This document shows, in pieces, positions 54,438-64,000 of a stretch of DNA of 64,000 nt. A program made the position numbers and the translations under genes. This DNA is from Bog-473 sp963788125 (GTDB lineage Bacteria > Actinomycetota > Acidimicrobiia > Acidimicrobiales > RAAP-2), in the NCBI GenBank assembly GCA_963788125.1, contig CAWBFN010000002.1, positions 1,488,001 to 1,552,000 of the forward strand, read 5' to 3'. Positions within the stretch are counted from its first letter, which is position 1; every line of letters begins with the position of its first letter. Under the pieces are notes generated by a model that was not told the origin of the DNA, did no database searches, and worked only from the letters and a program-made list of their open reading frames with translations.

Positions 54438-54818
54438 GTGAGCGATGAGCGACCCACCACAGTGACCGACTGCCTCTTCTGCAAGATCGTGGCGGGCGAT
54501 GTCCCCGCCGACATCGTGCACAGCACGGCGACCACCGTCGCCTTCAAGGACATCCGACCGGCGGCGCCACTGCACGTCCTCGTGGTGCCTCGGCAACACA
54601 TCGACAACGCCGCCGAGGTGACCGCTGCCGACGGTCCGGTCCTGGCCGATATGTTGATGGCCGCCCGCGCCGTCGCCGATGCTGCCGGCGTGGCCGGCCC
54701 GGACCGGGGCTACCGGCTCATCTTCAACGTCGGTCCCGATGCCATGAACTCCGTTCCCCACCTTCACCTCCACGTGCTCGGTGGCCAACCTCTCAAAGGA
54801 CACTTCGGACTCGCATGA
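54438..54818 (+). CDS. HIT-family nucleotide hydrolase (HINT-like)
   Basis: 126 residues. CLFCKIVAGDVPADIVHSTATTVAFKDIRPAAPLHVLVVPRQHI and the histidine triad HLHLHVLGG are clear. Hydrolyses nucleoside phosphoramidates or related adenylates. Overlaps phoH by four bases (ATGA). Confidence 0.92.
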   Translation: MSDERPTTVTDCLFCKIVAGDVPADIVHSTATTVAFKDIRPAAPLHVLVVPRQHIDNAAEVTAADGPVLADMLMAARAVADAAGVAGPDRGYRLIFNVGPDAMNSVPHLHLHVLGGQPLKGHFGLA

Positions 54819-55780
54819 CGACGACCACCCACGCTGAATGCCTCGTACCCGGGAACCATCTGATGGCAGGGCTGCTCGGGACCCGGGACGAACTTCTGCG
54901 CCAGGTCGAGCAGGCCTTCCCCGACGAGCGGATCGCCGTCCAGGGAAACCGGATCACCGTCGAGGGTCCCGACGCCGACCGGGTGGTGCGCCTCTTCGAC
55001 GAGGCCGTCCTTTTGCTCCAGGCCGGGCAGAGCCTCGACAACTCCATCATGTCCCGCACCATCGACATGGTGCGGGACGACGTTCGCCCCAGCGAGATCA
55101 TGCGCTCCGAAGTGGTGCGCGCCGCCGGGGGGAAGATGATCCGACCCAATACGGCGGGTCAGAAGCGGTACACCGATGCCATCACCAAGAACATCATCAC
55201 GTTCGGCATCGGGCCCGCCGGCACCGGGAAGTCCTACCTGGCCGTCGCCCAGGCCGTCAACGCGCTCCAGACGCGACAGGTGTCCCGCATCATCCTGACC
55301 CGGCCGGCGGTCGAGGCGGGCGAGCGGCTCGGGTTTTTGCCCGGCGACCTGATGGCCAAGGTGGATCCGTACCTGCGCCCGCTGTACGACGCGCTCTACG
55401 ACCTGCTCGAGCCGGAGGGGGCCCAGAGGCTCCTGGACCGGGGCACGGTCGAGGTCGCGCCGTTGGCCTTCATGCGGGGCCGCACGCTCAACAACTCCTT
55501 CATCATCCTCGACGAGGCCCAGAACACCACGCCCGAGCAGATGAAGATGTTCCTGACCCGCATCGGATTCGGTTCCCGCTGCGTGGTGACCGGCGACGTC
55601 ACGCAGATCGACGTGCCCGGTGGCCGCTCCGGGTTGGTCGGGCTCGAGCCGGTGCTCGGGGAGGTGGAAGACATCGCCTTCGTGTACCTGACACGGCGCG
55701 ACGTCGTGCGCCACAAAATCGTGGCCGACATCGTCGACGCCTACGAGGTGGCAGAAGGGCGGGCGGGAACGACGCAGTGA
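54815..55780 (+). CDS. phoH: PhoH-family ATPase/RNA-binding protein
   Basis: 321 residues. Walker A GPAGTGKSYLAVAQAV, LTRPAVEAGERLGFLPGDL, Walker B FIILDEAQNTTPEQMKMFLTR and the sensor VVTGDVTQID match the PhoH core, preceded by a KH-like N-terminal region. PhoH is an ATPase implicated in RNA handling and often lies next to ybeY, as it does here (GTGA overlap). Confidence 0.93.
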   Translation: MTTTTHAECLVPGNHLMAGLLGTRDELLRQVEQAFPDERIAVQGNRITVEGPDADRVVRLFDEAVLLLQAGQSLDNSIMSRTIDMVRDDVRPSEIMRSEVVRAAGGKMIRPNTAGQKRYTDAITKNIITFGIGPAGTGKSYLAVAQAVNALQTRQVSRIILTRPAVEAGERLGFLPGDLMAKVDPYLRPLYDALYDLLEPEGAQRLLDRGTVEVAPLAFMRGRTLNNSFIILDEAQNTTPEQMKMFLTRIGFGSRCVVTGDVTQIDVPGGRSGLVGLEPVLGEVEDIAFVYLTRRDVVRHKIVADIVDAYEVAEGRAGTTQ

Positions 55781-56285
55781 GCATCGACGTCTTCGTCGCC
55801 GATGAGCAGGGCGACCACCCCATTGCGGTGTCCCGCTGGGCGGAGCTCAGCCGCAACGTCCTCAGCGCGCGCGGGGTGAAGGGGGAGACCGAGGTGTCGT
55901 TGCTCTTCGTCGACGAGGAGGCCATCGCGGCGCTGAACGAGCAGTTCCTGGGCAAGCGCGGGCCGACCGACGTGCTGTCGTTCCCCATTGAGGACGATCC
56001 CGGACCGACCGGCCGCTCGCCCGACCTGGGGGGCAGCGGGCCCGGCGCCTCCCCGCCCGAGGGAGTGCCGACCCTGCTCGGCGACGTGGTCGTCTGCCCG
56101 GCGGTGGCGGCCCGCAACGCGGTGGAGCACGAGGTCTCGCTGGAAGACGAGGTGGCCCTACTGGTCGTGCACGGCCTGCTCCACCTCCTGGGCATGGATC
56201 ACGAGGAGGATGCCGAGGCCGAGCGCATGGAGGCCCTCGAGCAGGAGCTCCTGACCCACCACTACCGGAACCGGGTGCCCGGGAG

Positions 56286-56289
<4 letters not shown>
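55777..56289 (+). CDS. ybeY: Endoribonuclease YbeY
   Basis: About 170 residues. The zinc motif HGLLHLLGMDHEEDAEAERM and LGDVVVCPAVAARNA are diagnostic. It is needed for 16S rRNA 3' maturation and ribosome quality control. An insertion of about 20 Gly/Pro-rich residues (PTGRSPDLGGSGPGASPPEG) separates FLGKRGPTDVLSFPIED from the VPTLLGD strand; it is not typical. Confidence 0.93.
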
Positions 56290-57596
<1,307 letters not shown>

Positions 57597-57601
57597 GTCC
57601 G

Positions 57602-58495
57602 GTGCGCTCCGGCTTCGTCGCCGTGGTCGGGCGTCCCAACGTCGGCAAGTCGACACTGGTCAACCAGATGGTGGGCACCAAGGTCTCCATCACCTCGTCG
57701 CGCCCCAACACCACGCGCCATCGGATCCTGGGCGTGCTGCACCAGCCCGATGCGCAGGTCGTCTTCGTCGATACGCCGGGTCTCCACCGTCCACGCAGCG
57801 TGCTCGGGGCACGGTTGAACGAGACGGCCACCAGTGCGCTGGCCGACGTGGACGTGATCCTGGCGCTGGTCGACGCCACGGCCGCCGTCGGTCCGGGGGA
57901 CCGGACCGTGCTCGAGCACTCGTGGCGCGAGGTCCGGCGGGGCGATGCGCCGCCCGAGGTGGTGGTGGTGGTCAACAAGATTGACAAGGCGACGGGTGAT
58001 CAGGTTCTCGAGCGCCTGCTCTCGGTGCAGGGGGCGGTCGAGGCCCTCTTCGGTGCGCCGGCGGCGGAGTCCGTCGAGTACTTCCCGGTCTCGGCCCGCA
58101 GCGGGCAGGGGGTCGAGGCGTTGACGGCGCACATCGTCTCCTCGTTGGAGGAGGGCCCGCCGTTCTTTCCCGACGGCGTGGTCACCGACACCCCCGAAGC
58201 CCTGTGGGTGGCCGAGCTGGTCCGCGAGCAGCTCCTGGCCAAGACCCACGACGAGCTCCCGCACTCCATCTCCTGCCGGGTGACCGAGTGGGAGTGGCCG
58301 CACATCCGCTGTGAGATCATCGTCGAGCGTGACTCGCAGAAGGGCATCATTATCGGCAAGGGGGGTGAGGTCCTCAAGGCGGTCGGCACCACGGTGCGCG
58401 CCACGCTCCCCGAAGGGGCCTACCTCGACCTGCACGTCAAGGTCGAGAAGCACTGGCAGGACCGCGACGAGGTGCTCAACCGCCTCGGCTACTGA
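57602..58495 (+). CDS. era: GTPase Era
   Basis: 297 residues. G1 GRPNVGKSTLVNQMVG, G3 DTPGLHRPR and G4 NKID are intact, with the C-terminal KH domain (ISCRVTEWEWPHIRCEIIVERDSQKGIIIGKGGEVLKAVGTTVR). It binds 16S rRNA and works in 30S assembly. Starts GTG five bases after the CNNM gene. The last codons and stop are duplicated directly after the gene. Confidence 0.95.
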   Translation: MRSGFVAVVGRPNVGKSTLVNQMVGTKVSITSSRPNTTRHRILGVLHQPDAQVVFVDTPGLHRPRSVLGARLNETATSALADVDVILALVDATAAVGPGDRTVLEHSWREVRRGDAPPEVVVVVNKIDKATGDQVLERLLSVQGAVEALFGAPAAESVEYFPVSARSGQGVEALTAHIVSSLEEGPPFFPDGVVTDTPEALWVAELVREQLLAKTHDELPHSISCRVTEWEWPHIRCEIIVERDSQKGIIIGKGGEVLKAVGTTVRATLPEGAYLDLHVKVEKHWQDRDEVLNRLGY

Positions 58496-58515
58496 GGGGC
58501 TCGGCTACTGAGGGA
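58484..58515. repeat. Duplication of the era stop codon (16 bp x 2)
   Basis: CTCGGCTACTGAGGGG at 58484-58499 is repeated with one base changed at 58500-58515. The first copy encodes Leu-Gly-Tyr and the TGA that ends era. Confidence 0.9.
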
Positions 58516-58565
58516 GCGACGGCGGCGGGTCGTGAGGAGCACCGGTGCACCAGCCCCCGGCCCGC

Positions 58566-60479
58566 TCAGGTCAAGGGCGCCGGTCGACCCAGGTAGTAGC
58601 CCTGCGCGAAGTCGACCCCGTACTCCTCCAGGAGCTTCAACGATTCGGCGTCTTCGACGCCCTCGGCGATCGTCTCACAGCCGAATCCCTGTGCCAGATT
58701 GACGATGGCCTTGACCACGTGTTGATTGGCGGAGCTCCCCCTCAGTCCCCGTACGAACTCGACATCGATCTTCAGATATTTGATGTCGAGCTTCTTTACA
58801 TGGGTGAATGTCCCGAATCCCGTTCCGAAATCATCGAGAGCGATGGCGCAACCAAGGGCGACGATCCCCCGGACGAAGGCGTGACACTTGTCGATGTCTC
58901 CCATGATCGCCGTCTCGGTGATCTCGAACACGAGGTTGGCGGGGTCGGCCCCACTTTGCTGTATTTCCCGTTCGATCAGTGTGAGTAGGTCGAGGGTCAC
59001 GAGCGACTCGGCCGACAGGTTGGCTCCGACGTGCCGCCCGGTCGCAGCCAGACGGACGGCCTGCTGAATGACCCACTGATCGATCTCGGTGATCAGGCCG
59101 TACTTCTCGGCCACCCCCAAGAACGCGTCAGGAGCGATGATCTCACCGCTTCGCCCGACCATGCGGAGGAGAAGCTCCTCGCTGGCTTGACCTCCCCTGA
59201 GGGGGACGATGGGCTGGGAGTACAGGACCAACCTGTTCTCGTCCAACGCCTCACGGATTCTCCCGACCCAGCTGAGCGCGGCCAGCTCACGCTTGACCCG
59301 AATCCGTTCTGATTTCTCTGCACTGATGTCCCGAAAGACGATCACGGCGCCAGCCGCCGACGTACCGCTGAGAAGCGGCGAGGCAGAGATGGCCACGGGG
59401 AGCATCGATCCGTTCTTGCACCGGTACACGTGATCGTCCAGGCGGACATGGCGACGTTCGCGCCGTACCGACAGGAGCTTTCGGTTTCCTTCTTCGATCG
59501 ATTCGTCGCCACTCGCCTGGACGAGCAGTGCGTCTCGCATCTCGGTGCCCAGCAGCTCTTTTTCGGTCCAGCCCAACGCCGCGGTGGCGGCAGCGTTCAT
59601 GGACGTCAAGCGACCTTGAGCGTCGACGGTGAAGAGGCCCTCTGCCATGTTGTTCATGACGATCGATCGGAAGTCCTCGGCTTGGCGGCGTTCGGTAACG
59701 TCGACGGCCACGATCCCGACTCCGATGACCTCGCCGTTGACGTGCACCGGGTAGTAGCTCGCCAGCCAGTAGCGATAACGGCCGGGATCGGCGGCCATCT
59801 CACCTGAGGCTTCGATGTTCAGCACCGACTCGTCGTGCTCCAAGACATGGCGGAAGGCCGGTTCGATCTGGGGCCAGAGCTCGGGAACGCTCTCCGCCAC
59901 CGTCTTGCCGATCTGTTCTTCGACGGTTGAACCGTTGACGGCGGCGAGCATCTCGTTGACGTGAATGACGCGGAAGTCGCGGTCGACGAATCCGAGCCCG
60001 ACCGGGGCCGATCCGTGCAGGGTCTCGAGCGTGCTGAGCGTCTCGTCGGCCAGCCGATGGGCCTCGCGGAGGTCGGCCATGTGTTGATCGCAAAAGCTCA
60101 GGTCGTGGGCGATGGTCGACACACCGAGCACGGTGCCGTCGGAGTCGATCACCGGAGAGACGGTGATCGACACCGCAACGACGGTTCCATCCTTTCGTAC
60201 CCGCTCGGTGCGGAAGTTCCGGACGGTCTCTCCGGCCAGGATTCGGGACAGGAGGTTCGCTAGTTCGTCGGGTCGGTCGGCTGGAATGAGGACGGAGATC
60301 TCACGCCCGATCATCTCGTCGGCCTTGTAGCCGTACAGGCGTTGGGCCCCGTCGTTCCAGCACACGACGATGCCATCGATCGTCTTGCCGATGATGGCGT
60401 TATTGGAGGATCGGACCAGGGCGGAGAGGAACGGCTCGGTCGCCAGCGGGGAAAACGCAGTCCGCGCGACGGAATTCAC
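58566..60479 (-). CDS. PAS-PAS-PAS-EAL cyclic-di-GMP phosphodiesterase-like protein
   Basis: 637 residues, cytoplasmic by appearance. Three PAS-type domains (SNNAIIGKTIDGIVVCWN...; GSAPVGLGFVDRDFRVIHVN...; NNMAEGLFTVDAQGRLTSMN...) precede an EAL domain from about residue 400. The EAL triad is ELL (SEELLLRM), while the other key residues look in place: GANLSAESL, FEITETA, ALDDFGTGF, IKYLKID and IAEGVED. No GGDEF domain is present. It probably degrades c-di-GMP in response to a small signal. Starts GTG; ligand unknown. It converges with era. Confidence 0.9.
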   Translation of the reverse strand: MNSVARTAFSPLATEPFLSALVRSSNNAIIGKTIDGIVVCWNDGAQRLYGYKADEMIGREISVLIPADRPDELANLLSRILAGETVRNFRTERVRKDGTVVAVSITVSPVIDSDGTVLGVSTIAHDLSFCDQHMADLREAHRLADETLSTLETLHGSAPVGLGFVDRDFRVIHVNEMLAAVNGSTVEEQIGKTVAESVPELWPQIEPAFRHVLEHDESVLNIEASGEMAADPGRYRYWLASYYPVHVNGEVIGVGIVAVDVTERRQAEDFRSIVMNNMAEGLFTVDAQGRLTSMNAAATAALGWTEKELLGTEMRDALLVQASGDESIEEGNRKLLSVRRERRHVRLDDHVYRCKNGSMLPVAISASPLLSGTSAAGAVIVFRDISAEKSERIRVKRELAALSWVGRIREALDENRLVLYSQPIVPLRGGQASEELLLRMVGRSGEIIAPDAFLGVAEKYGLITEIDQWVIQQAVRLAATGRHVGANLSAESLVTLDLLTLIEREIQQSGADPANLVFEITETAIMGDIDKCHAFVRGIVALGCAIALDDFGTGFGTFTHVKKLDIKYLKIDVEFVRGLRGSSANQHVVKAIVNLAQGFGCETIAEGVEDAESLKLLEEYGVDFAQGYYLGRPAPLT

Positions 60480-60494
60480 TGTCGGCTCATATCG

Positions 60495-60534
60495 GATCCG
60501 TTCTTCTGGAGTCTGATCCGCTCTTCTGGAGCAT
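60495..60534. repeat. Two 20-bp direct repeats upstream of the PAS-EAL gene
   Basis: GATCCGTTCTTCTGGAGTCT at 60495-60514 and a variant at 60515-60534 lie 15-55 bp before the GTG. They could be operator sites, or the same kind of duplication seen elsewhere. A second pair, GAGACGTCACCC, at 60635-60668 lies in the same 226-bp spacer. Confidence 0.7.
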
Positions 60535-60705
60535 CATCCAAACGGATACGACAGAACTCTACGACCGATAGGACGATTCCAGCCGAACAGCTGCCCAACG
60601 CTCGCCCAACACGCACGTCGCGGGGGCCGCCGACGAGACGTCACCCGTGGGAAAACGAGACGTCACCCATGGAACAAACGGCCGGGCGCACGGGCGCCGG
60701 AGCGA

Positions 60706-62775
60706 TCACGGTCCGCTCTCCTCGGCCAGGATCTCCCGGAGGAAGGCCTCGACCTCGGCGCGCTCGACGGTCCGGCGCATCGGCGGCAGCACCGCCAGCA
60801 GCACGCCCCGGTAGCTGGCGGTGGCCAGCCGCGGATCGAGGACGGCCACCACCCCCCGGTCCTCGGCCGTTCGGATGAGCCGGCCCGAGCCCTGGCCCAG
60901 CAGGGTGGCCGCCCGAGGCAGGTCCACCAGGGAGAAGGCACCGGGTCCGGCCCGGGCCCGGCGGGCCTGGAGCAACGGGTCGTCGGGGCGGGGGAACGGT
61001 AGTCGGTCCACGGTGACCAGTGAGAGCGCTCGCCCGGGGACGTCGACCCCCTGCCAGAAGCCGAGCGTGGCGAAGAGGCAGGAGGTCTCGTCCCGGGCGA
61101 ACTCCTCCAACAGTCGGCCCTTGGGCAGCTGGCCCTGCAGGAGCAGCGTGTAGGGCAGATCGGGAGCCAGCGCCGCCGCCGCCGCCTCGGTCGCCCGACG
61201 GCTGGTGAACAGGGCCAGCGTTCGTCCGCCGGCCGCGGCGATCAGGTGGGCCAGCTCCTCGTGCAGGGACGCCTCGGCCTGGGGGGCCCGCCGATCGGGC
61301 AGGTGCCGGGCCACGTAGAGCAGCGCGTGCGAGCGGTAGTCGAACGGGCTGCCCACGTCGAGCTGATTGGTCTCGAACCCGCCCAGCCCGACCCGCTCGA
61401 CGAGGCGCGGGGGGACCGTGGCGCTGGTCAGCACGGCGGTGACCTCACCCCAGAGCACGCCGGAGAGGACGGGCCCCACGTCGATGGGCGAGAGTCGCAG
61501 GCGCGCGTTCCGGCGGGTGCCGTCGACCCAGGCCACCTCGCCGTCGTCCCGGGAGATCAGGCGGTGCAGGTCGTCGGTCAGATGCGCGGCGGCACCGATA
61601 GCCCGTGTCTTGTGGGCGCCCCGATCCGGGCCTGATCCACCCTCGGAGAGCAGGGAGCCCTGCAGATCGGTCCGGCGGATGGCCTCGGTCACGCGCCCCG
61701 CCACCTCGGCCGCCCGCCCCAACAGCCCGGCCAGCTCCCCGTCGTCGACCGGCGGATCGGCGTCGTCGTGCAGGACCCGGGTGCCCACGCGGTCGGCCAG
61801 CAGCACCGCCAGCTGGTCGCCCACCGAGAGCAGTGACGCCACCGTATCGGCCTCGCGCTCGTCCACCAACGACCGGGCGGTGACCGCCAGGGCCCGGAGG
61901 CGGCCCGGTGCCACCTCGACCCCGAGGCTGGAGGTCATCACCTCCTCGAGCTCGTGGGTCTCGTCGAAGACGACCACCTCGTGCTCGGGGAGCACCGCCA
62001 TCCCGCTGGCCAGGTGGGCGCCGTAGAGGTGGGTGTTGACGACCACGACGTCGGCCGCCGCCGCCCGGTCTCGCGCCGCCTCGGCGAAGCACCTGTTGCC
62101 CGAGGGGCAGTTGAAGGCGCCCGGGCACTCCCGCGGACCGACGCTGAGCATGTTCCACGCCCGCGCGCTGGGTTCGAAGCTCAGGTCGGCCCGGTCGCCG
62201 CTCGTCGTCTTCTCGCTCCAGCTCAGCAGGGTGCGCACCTCGTCGACCAGGCCCTCGGGGCCGCTCTCGGGGGAGTCGCCCGGTTCGTAGGGCTCGAGGT
62301 CGGGACCCGCCTCGTTGCCCAGCTCGGGCTGGATCCCCCCGCTGCCCACCTCGGCGACCCGCTGCCGGCAGACGTAGTTGCTCCGGCCCTTGAGCACGGC
62401 GAAGGTGAAGCCGAGACCGAGCCCGCGTTCCACCTGGGGCAGGTCCTTCTCCGCCAACTGGTCCTGCAGTGCCTTGGTGGCGGTGGCCACCACCACCTTC
62501 TTGCCGCTCAGCACGGCGGGCACCAGGTAGGCCAAGGACTTTCCCGTCCCGGTGCCGGCTTGGACGACGAGGTGGGTGCCGGTGATCAGGGCCTCACCGA
62601 CGGCCCGGCACATCTCCTGCTGCTCCGGCCGCTGTTCGCCGTTGGCCATGCCGGCGGTCACCTTGGCCAGGGCCTCGACGGCGTCGTCGCCGGCCTGGCG
62701 TGCGTCCACGCCCGGATCTCCCGGGTCGGGATCCTCGTCCCAGTCCTCGTCCACGCCTTGATCATGCCCGCACAT
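60706..62775 (-). CDS. dinG: DinG/XPD-type ATP-dependent DNA helicase
   Basis: 689 residues. Walker A QAGTGTGKSLAYLVPAVL; DETH box VVFDETHELEEV; [4Fe-4S] cysteines appear in SNYVCRQRV, RECPGAFNCPSGNRCF; motif VI QGSGRLIRTAEDRGVVAVLDPR near the end. Likely a 5'-3' helicase for R-loops or repair. Start ATG 62775 is divergent from uppS with 31 bp between. Confidence 0.9.
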   Translation of the reverse strand: MCGHDQGVDEDWDEDPDPGDPGVDARQAGDDAVEALAKVTAGMANGEQRPEQQEMCRAVGEALITGTHLVVQAGTGTGKSLAYLVPAVLSGKKVVVATATKALQDQLAEKDLPQVERGLGLGFTFAVLKGRSNYVCRQRVAEVGSGGIQPELGNEAGPDLEPYEPGDSPESGPEGLVDEVRTLLSWSEKTTSGDRADLSFEPSARAWNMLSVGPRECPGAFNCPSGNRCFAEAARDRAAAADVVVVNTHLYGAHLASGMAVLPEHEVVVFDETHELEEVMTSSLGVEVAPGRLRALAVTARSLVDEREADTVASLLSVGDQLAVLLADRVGTRVLHDDADPPVDDGELAGLLGRAAEVAGRVTEAIRRTDLQGSLLSEGGSGPDRGAHKTRAIGAAAHLTDDLHRLISRDDGEVAWVDGTRRNARLRLSPIDVGPVLSGVLWGEVTAVLTSATVPPRLVERVGLGGFETNQLDVGSPFDYRSHALLYVARHLPDRRAPQAEASLHEELAHLIAAAGGRTLALFTSRRATEAAAAALAPDLPYTLLLQGQLPKGRLLEEFARDETSCLFATLGFWQGVDVPGRALSLVTVDRLPFPRPDDPLLQARRARAGPGAFSLVDLPRAATLLGQGSGRLIRTAEDRGVVAVLDPRLATASYRGVLLAVLPPMRRTVERAEVEAFLREILAEESGP

Positions 62776-62806
62776 GGTGACAAGGCCGGCGCGGTAGGTT
62801 CAGCGG

Positions 62807-63559
62807 GTGACAACCGCCGCGCATCACGAGGGCATCGACCCGGTCCCCGACGCGCTGGACCGTACCCGCGTGCCCGTCCACGTGGCATGCGTGATGGACG
62901 GCAACGGGCGGTGGGCGGCGGCCCGCGGCCTGCCCCGCACCGAGGGGCACCGTGCCGGGGAGATCGCCCTGCTCGATGTGGTCAACGGAGCCCTCGAGAT
63001 CGGTGTGCGCTGGCTCACCGTCTACGCATTCTCCACGGAGAACTGGCGCCGCCCGGCCGACGAGGTGCGGTTCTTGATGGGCTTCAACGAGTCCCTGCTC
63101 ATGCGCCGGCGGGACGAGCTCAACGACAAGGGGGTGGAGATCCGCTTCGCCGGTCGGCGAGACTGGCGGGTGCCCCGCCGGGTGCTGCGCCGGATGGACG
63201 AGGCCATCGAGATGACCAGGCACAACCGGACAATGACCTTCACGATGGCCTTCAACTACGGCGGCCGGGCCGAGATCATCGATGCGGTCAGGGCGCTCAT
63301 GGCCGAGGGGATCCCGCCGGAAAAGGTCGATGAGAAGGCCATCCGCCGCCACCTCTACTACCCCGACATGCCCGATCCCGATCTGGTCATCCGCACGTCG
63401 GGAGAGACGCGGATCTCGAACTTCTTGCTCTGGGAGATCGCTTACAGCGAGCTGATCTTCCCCGAGGTGCTCTGGCCGGACGTGCGGCGCGCCCATCTCT
63501 ACGACGCCATCGTCGAGTACCAGCGGCGGGTGCGCCGCTTCGGTGCGGTGAATCCGTGA
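62807..63559 (+). CDS. uppS: Isoprenyl (undecaprenyl/polyprenyl) diphosphate synthase
   Basis: 250 residues. Cis-prenyltransferase signature: VMDGNGRWAAARGLPRTEGHRAGE with the catalytic Asp-Gly-Asn, YAFSTENWRRP, and the C-terminal DLVIRTSGETRISNFLLWEIAYSELIF. Makes the lipid carrier for cell-wall synthesis. Start GTG 62807. Its stop is 1 bp before the next small gene. Product length not predictable. Confidence 0.94.
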   Translation: MTTAAHHEGIDPVPDALDRTRVPVHVACVMDGNGRWAAARGLPRTEGHRAGEIALLDVVNGALEIGVRWLTVYAFSTENWRRPADEVRFLMGFNESLLMRRRDELNDKGVEIRFAGRRDWRVPRRVLRRMDEAIEMTRHNRTMTFTMAFNYGGRAEIIDAVRALMAEGIPPEKVDEKAIRRHLYYPDMPDPDLVIRTSGETRISNFLLWEIAYSELIFPEVLWPDVRRAHLYDAIVEYQRRVRRFGAVNP

Positions 63560-63560
63560 G

Positions 63561-63929
63561 ATGCATGAGAATGGGGCCGTGACGTTCACCCGCATCACCC
63601 TCATGGCCGGCACCCTCCTCGTGGCCGGCTTCTTCGTCGTGGTGATGGTCGGCGCGCACCGCGACGCCACCCCGGTGGTGGCACTGGTGGCGCTCGTGGT
63701 CCTCATCGGGGTGGGCAACCTCCTTTACGGCAAGAACTCGCACGGGGCCATGGCCAAGGACCGGGTCCGCGCCGCCCAGGACGCGCAGGACCGGGCCATC
63801 GACGAGGCTCACGCCGCCCGCCGTCAGGCCCGCCTCGAAGCCCGCGAGCAGGCCCGAGTGCAGGGCACGCCCGATGGACGCCGGCACCGGCGGGGCCGCC
63901 GACGTCACGACGAGGACGCCGGGCGGTGA
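63561..63929 (+). CDS. Small membrane protein with basic tail (uncharacterised)
   Basis: 122 residues: two hydrophobic segments (TLLVAGFFVVVMVG and VALVALVVLIGVGNLL) followed by an Arg/Ala-rich helical, basic C-terminus (AARRQARLEAREQARVQ). No family recognised. Start at ATG 63561 or GTG 63579. It lies between uppS and recO and overlaps the recO GTG by four bases (GTGA). Confidence 0.68.
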   Translation: MHENGAVTFTRITLMAGTLLVAGFFVVVMVGAHRDATPVVALVALVVLIGVGNLLYGKNSHGAMAKDRVRAAQDAQDRAIDEAHAARRQARLEAREQARVQGTPDGRRHRRGRRRHDEDAGR

Positions 63930-64000
63930 GCCTCTTCCGGGACGTCGGGGTGGTGCTGCGCACCTACCGGCTGGGCGAGGCGGACCGCATCGTCGTGCTG
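63926..64000 (+). CDS. recO: DNA repair protein RecO, N-terminal fragment
   Basis: The first 25 codons are visible (SLFRDVGVVLRTYRLGEADR), matching the RecO start SLYRD...LRTYKLGEADRI. RecO loads RecA with RecR in gap repair. The era-recO order with uppS is common in actinobacteria. The gene continues past the window. Confidence 0.9.
   Translation, partial: MSLFRDVGVVLRTYRLGEADRIVVL

Overview
The window is high-GC chromosomal DNA of an actinomycete-type bacterium, most likely a deep-branching Actinomycetota such as Acidimicrobiia (inference). Support: frequent GTG starts, class II DAHP synthase, an HU protein with a Lys/Ala/Pro histone-like tail, a PAC2 protein, two F420-type LLM oxidoreductases plus a deazaflavin-dependent nitroreductase-like protein, DUF1707, a DUF222/HNH protein, and a small Cys-rich protein after bioB resembling actinobacterial BsaP. 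No phage, plasmid, insertion sequence, CRISPR array or rRNA operon was seen. One tRNA (Ala, GGC) is present.

Layout. 0-5 kb: end of aroG, then a leftward run of archaeal-type riboflavin synthase, class II aldolase, prs and a TraR/DksA zinc-finger gene, then a DUF222/HNH gene. 5-14.6 kb: leftward genes for a GH63-type glucosidase, a frameshifted glgX, an LLM oxidoreductase, bioB and bsaP, preceded by a D12-class adenine methylase and a PPK2 kinase. 14.7-24.8 kb is the most unusual part: an SPFH protein and three AIM24 paralogues, all with zinc ribbons, a DUF1707 protein, a Tat-type FAD oxidoreductase, a deazaflavin enzyme, and a translationally coupled operon of one unknown gene plus three proteins built from six YbjQ-like modules. 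24.8-31.3 kb: HU, mug, alpha/beta hydrolase, glyoxalase-fold protein, metX-metY and a methyltransferase. 31.5-38 kb: a three-subunit molybdenum hydroxylase, then a PadR regulator with a DrrAB-type ABC exporter. 38-46 kb: acyltransferase-SGNH protein, tRNA-Ala, leuS, LLM enzyme and PAC2.

45-64 kb is a dense housekeeping region: thioredoxin-TPR, folP-like, holA, a PNPOx-like protein, rpsT, lepA, then hrcA (with a CIRCE-like operator), dnaJ, rsmE, a small HTH gene, HIT, phoH, ybeY, a CNNM/CorC-type protein and era in one tight rightward operon, followed by a leftward PAS-EAL protein and dinG-like helicase, and rightward uppS, a small membrane protein and the start of recO.

The clearest structure not explained by the genes is a recurrent pattern of short (12-27 bp) tandem duplications at gene boundaries. 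In several places the repeated unit carries the stop codon of one gene and the start codon of the next (bioB/bsaP, folP/holA), or re-duplicates a stop codon (PNPOx-like gene, era, class II aldolase). Elsewhere the repeats lie inside N- or C-terminal coding tails (TraR, DUF1707, PPK2, hydrolase, HU).
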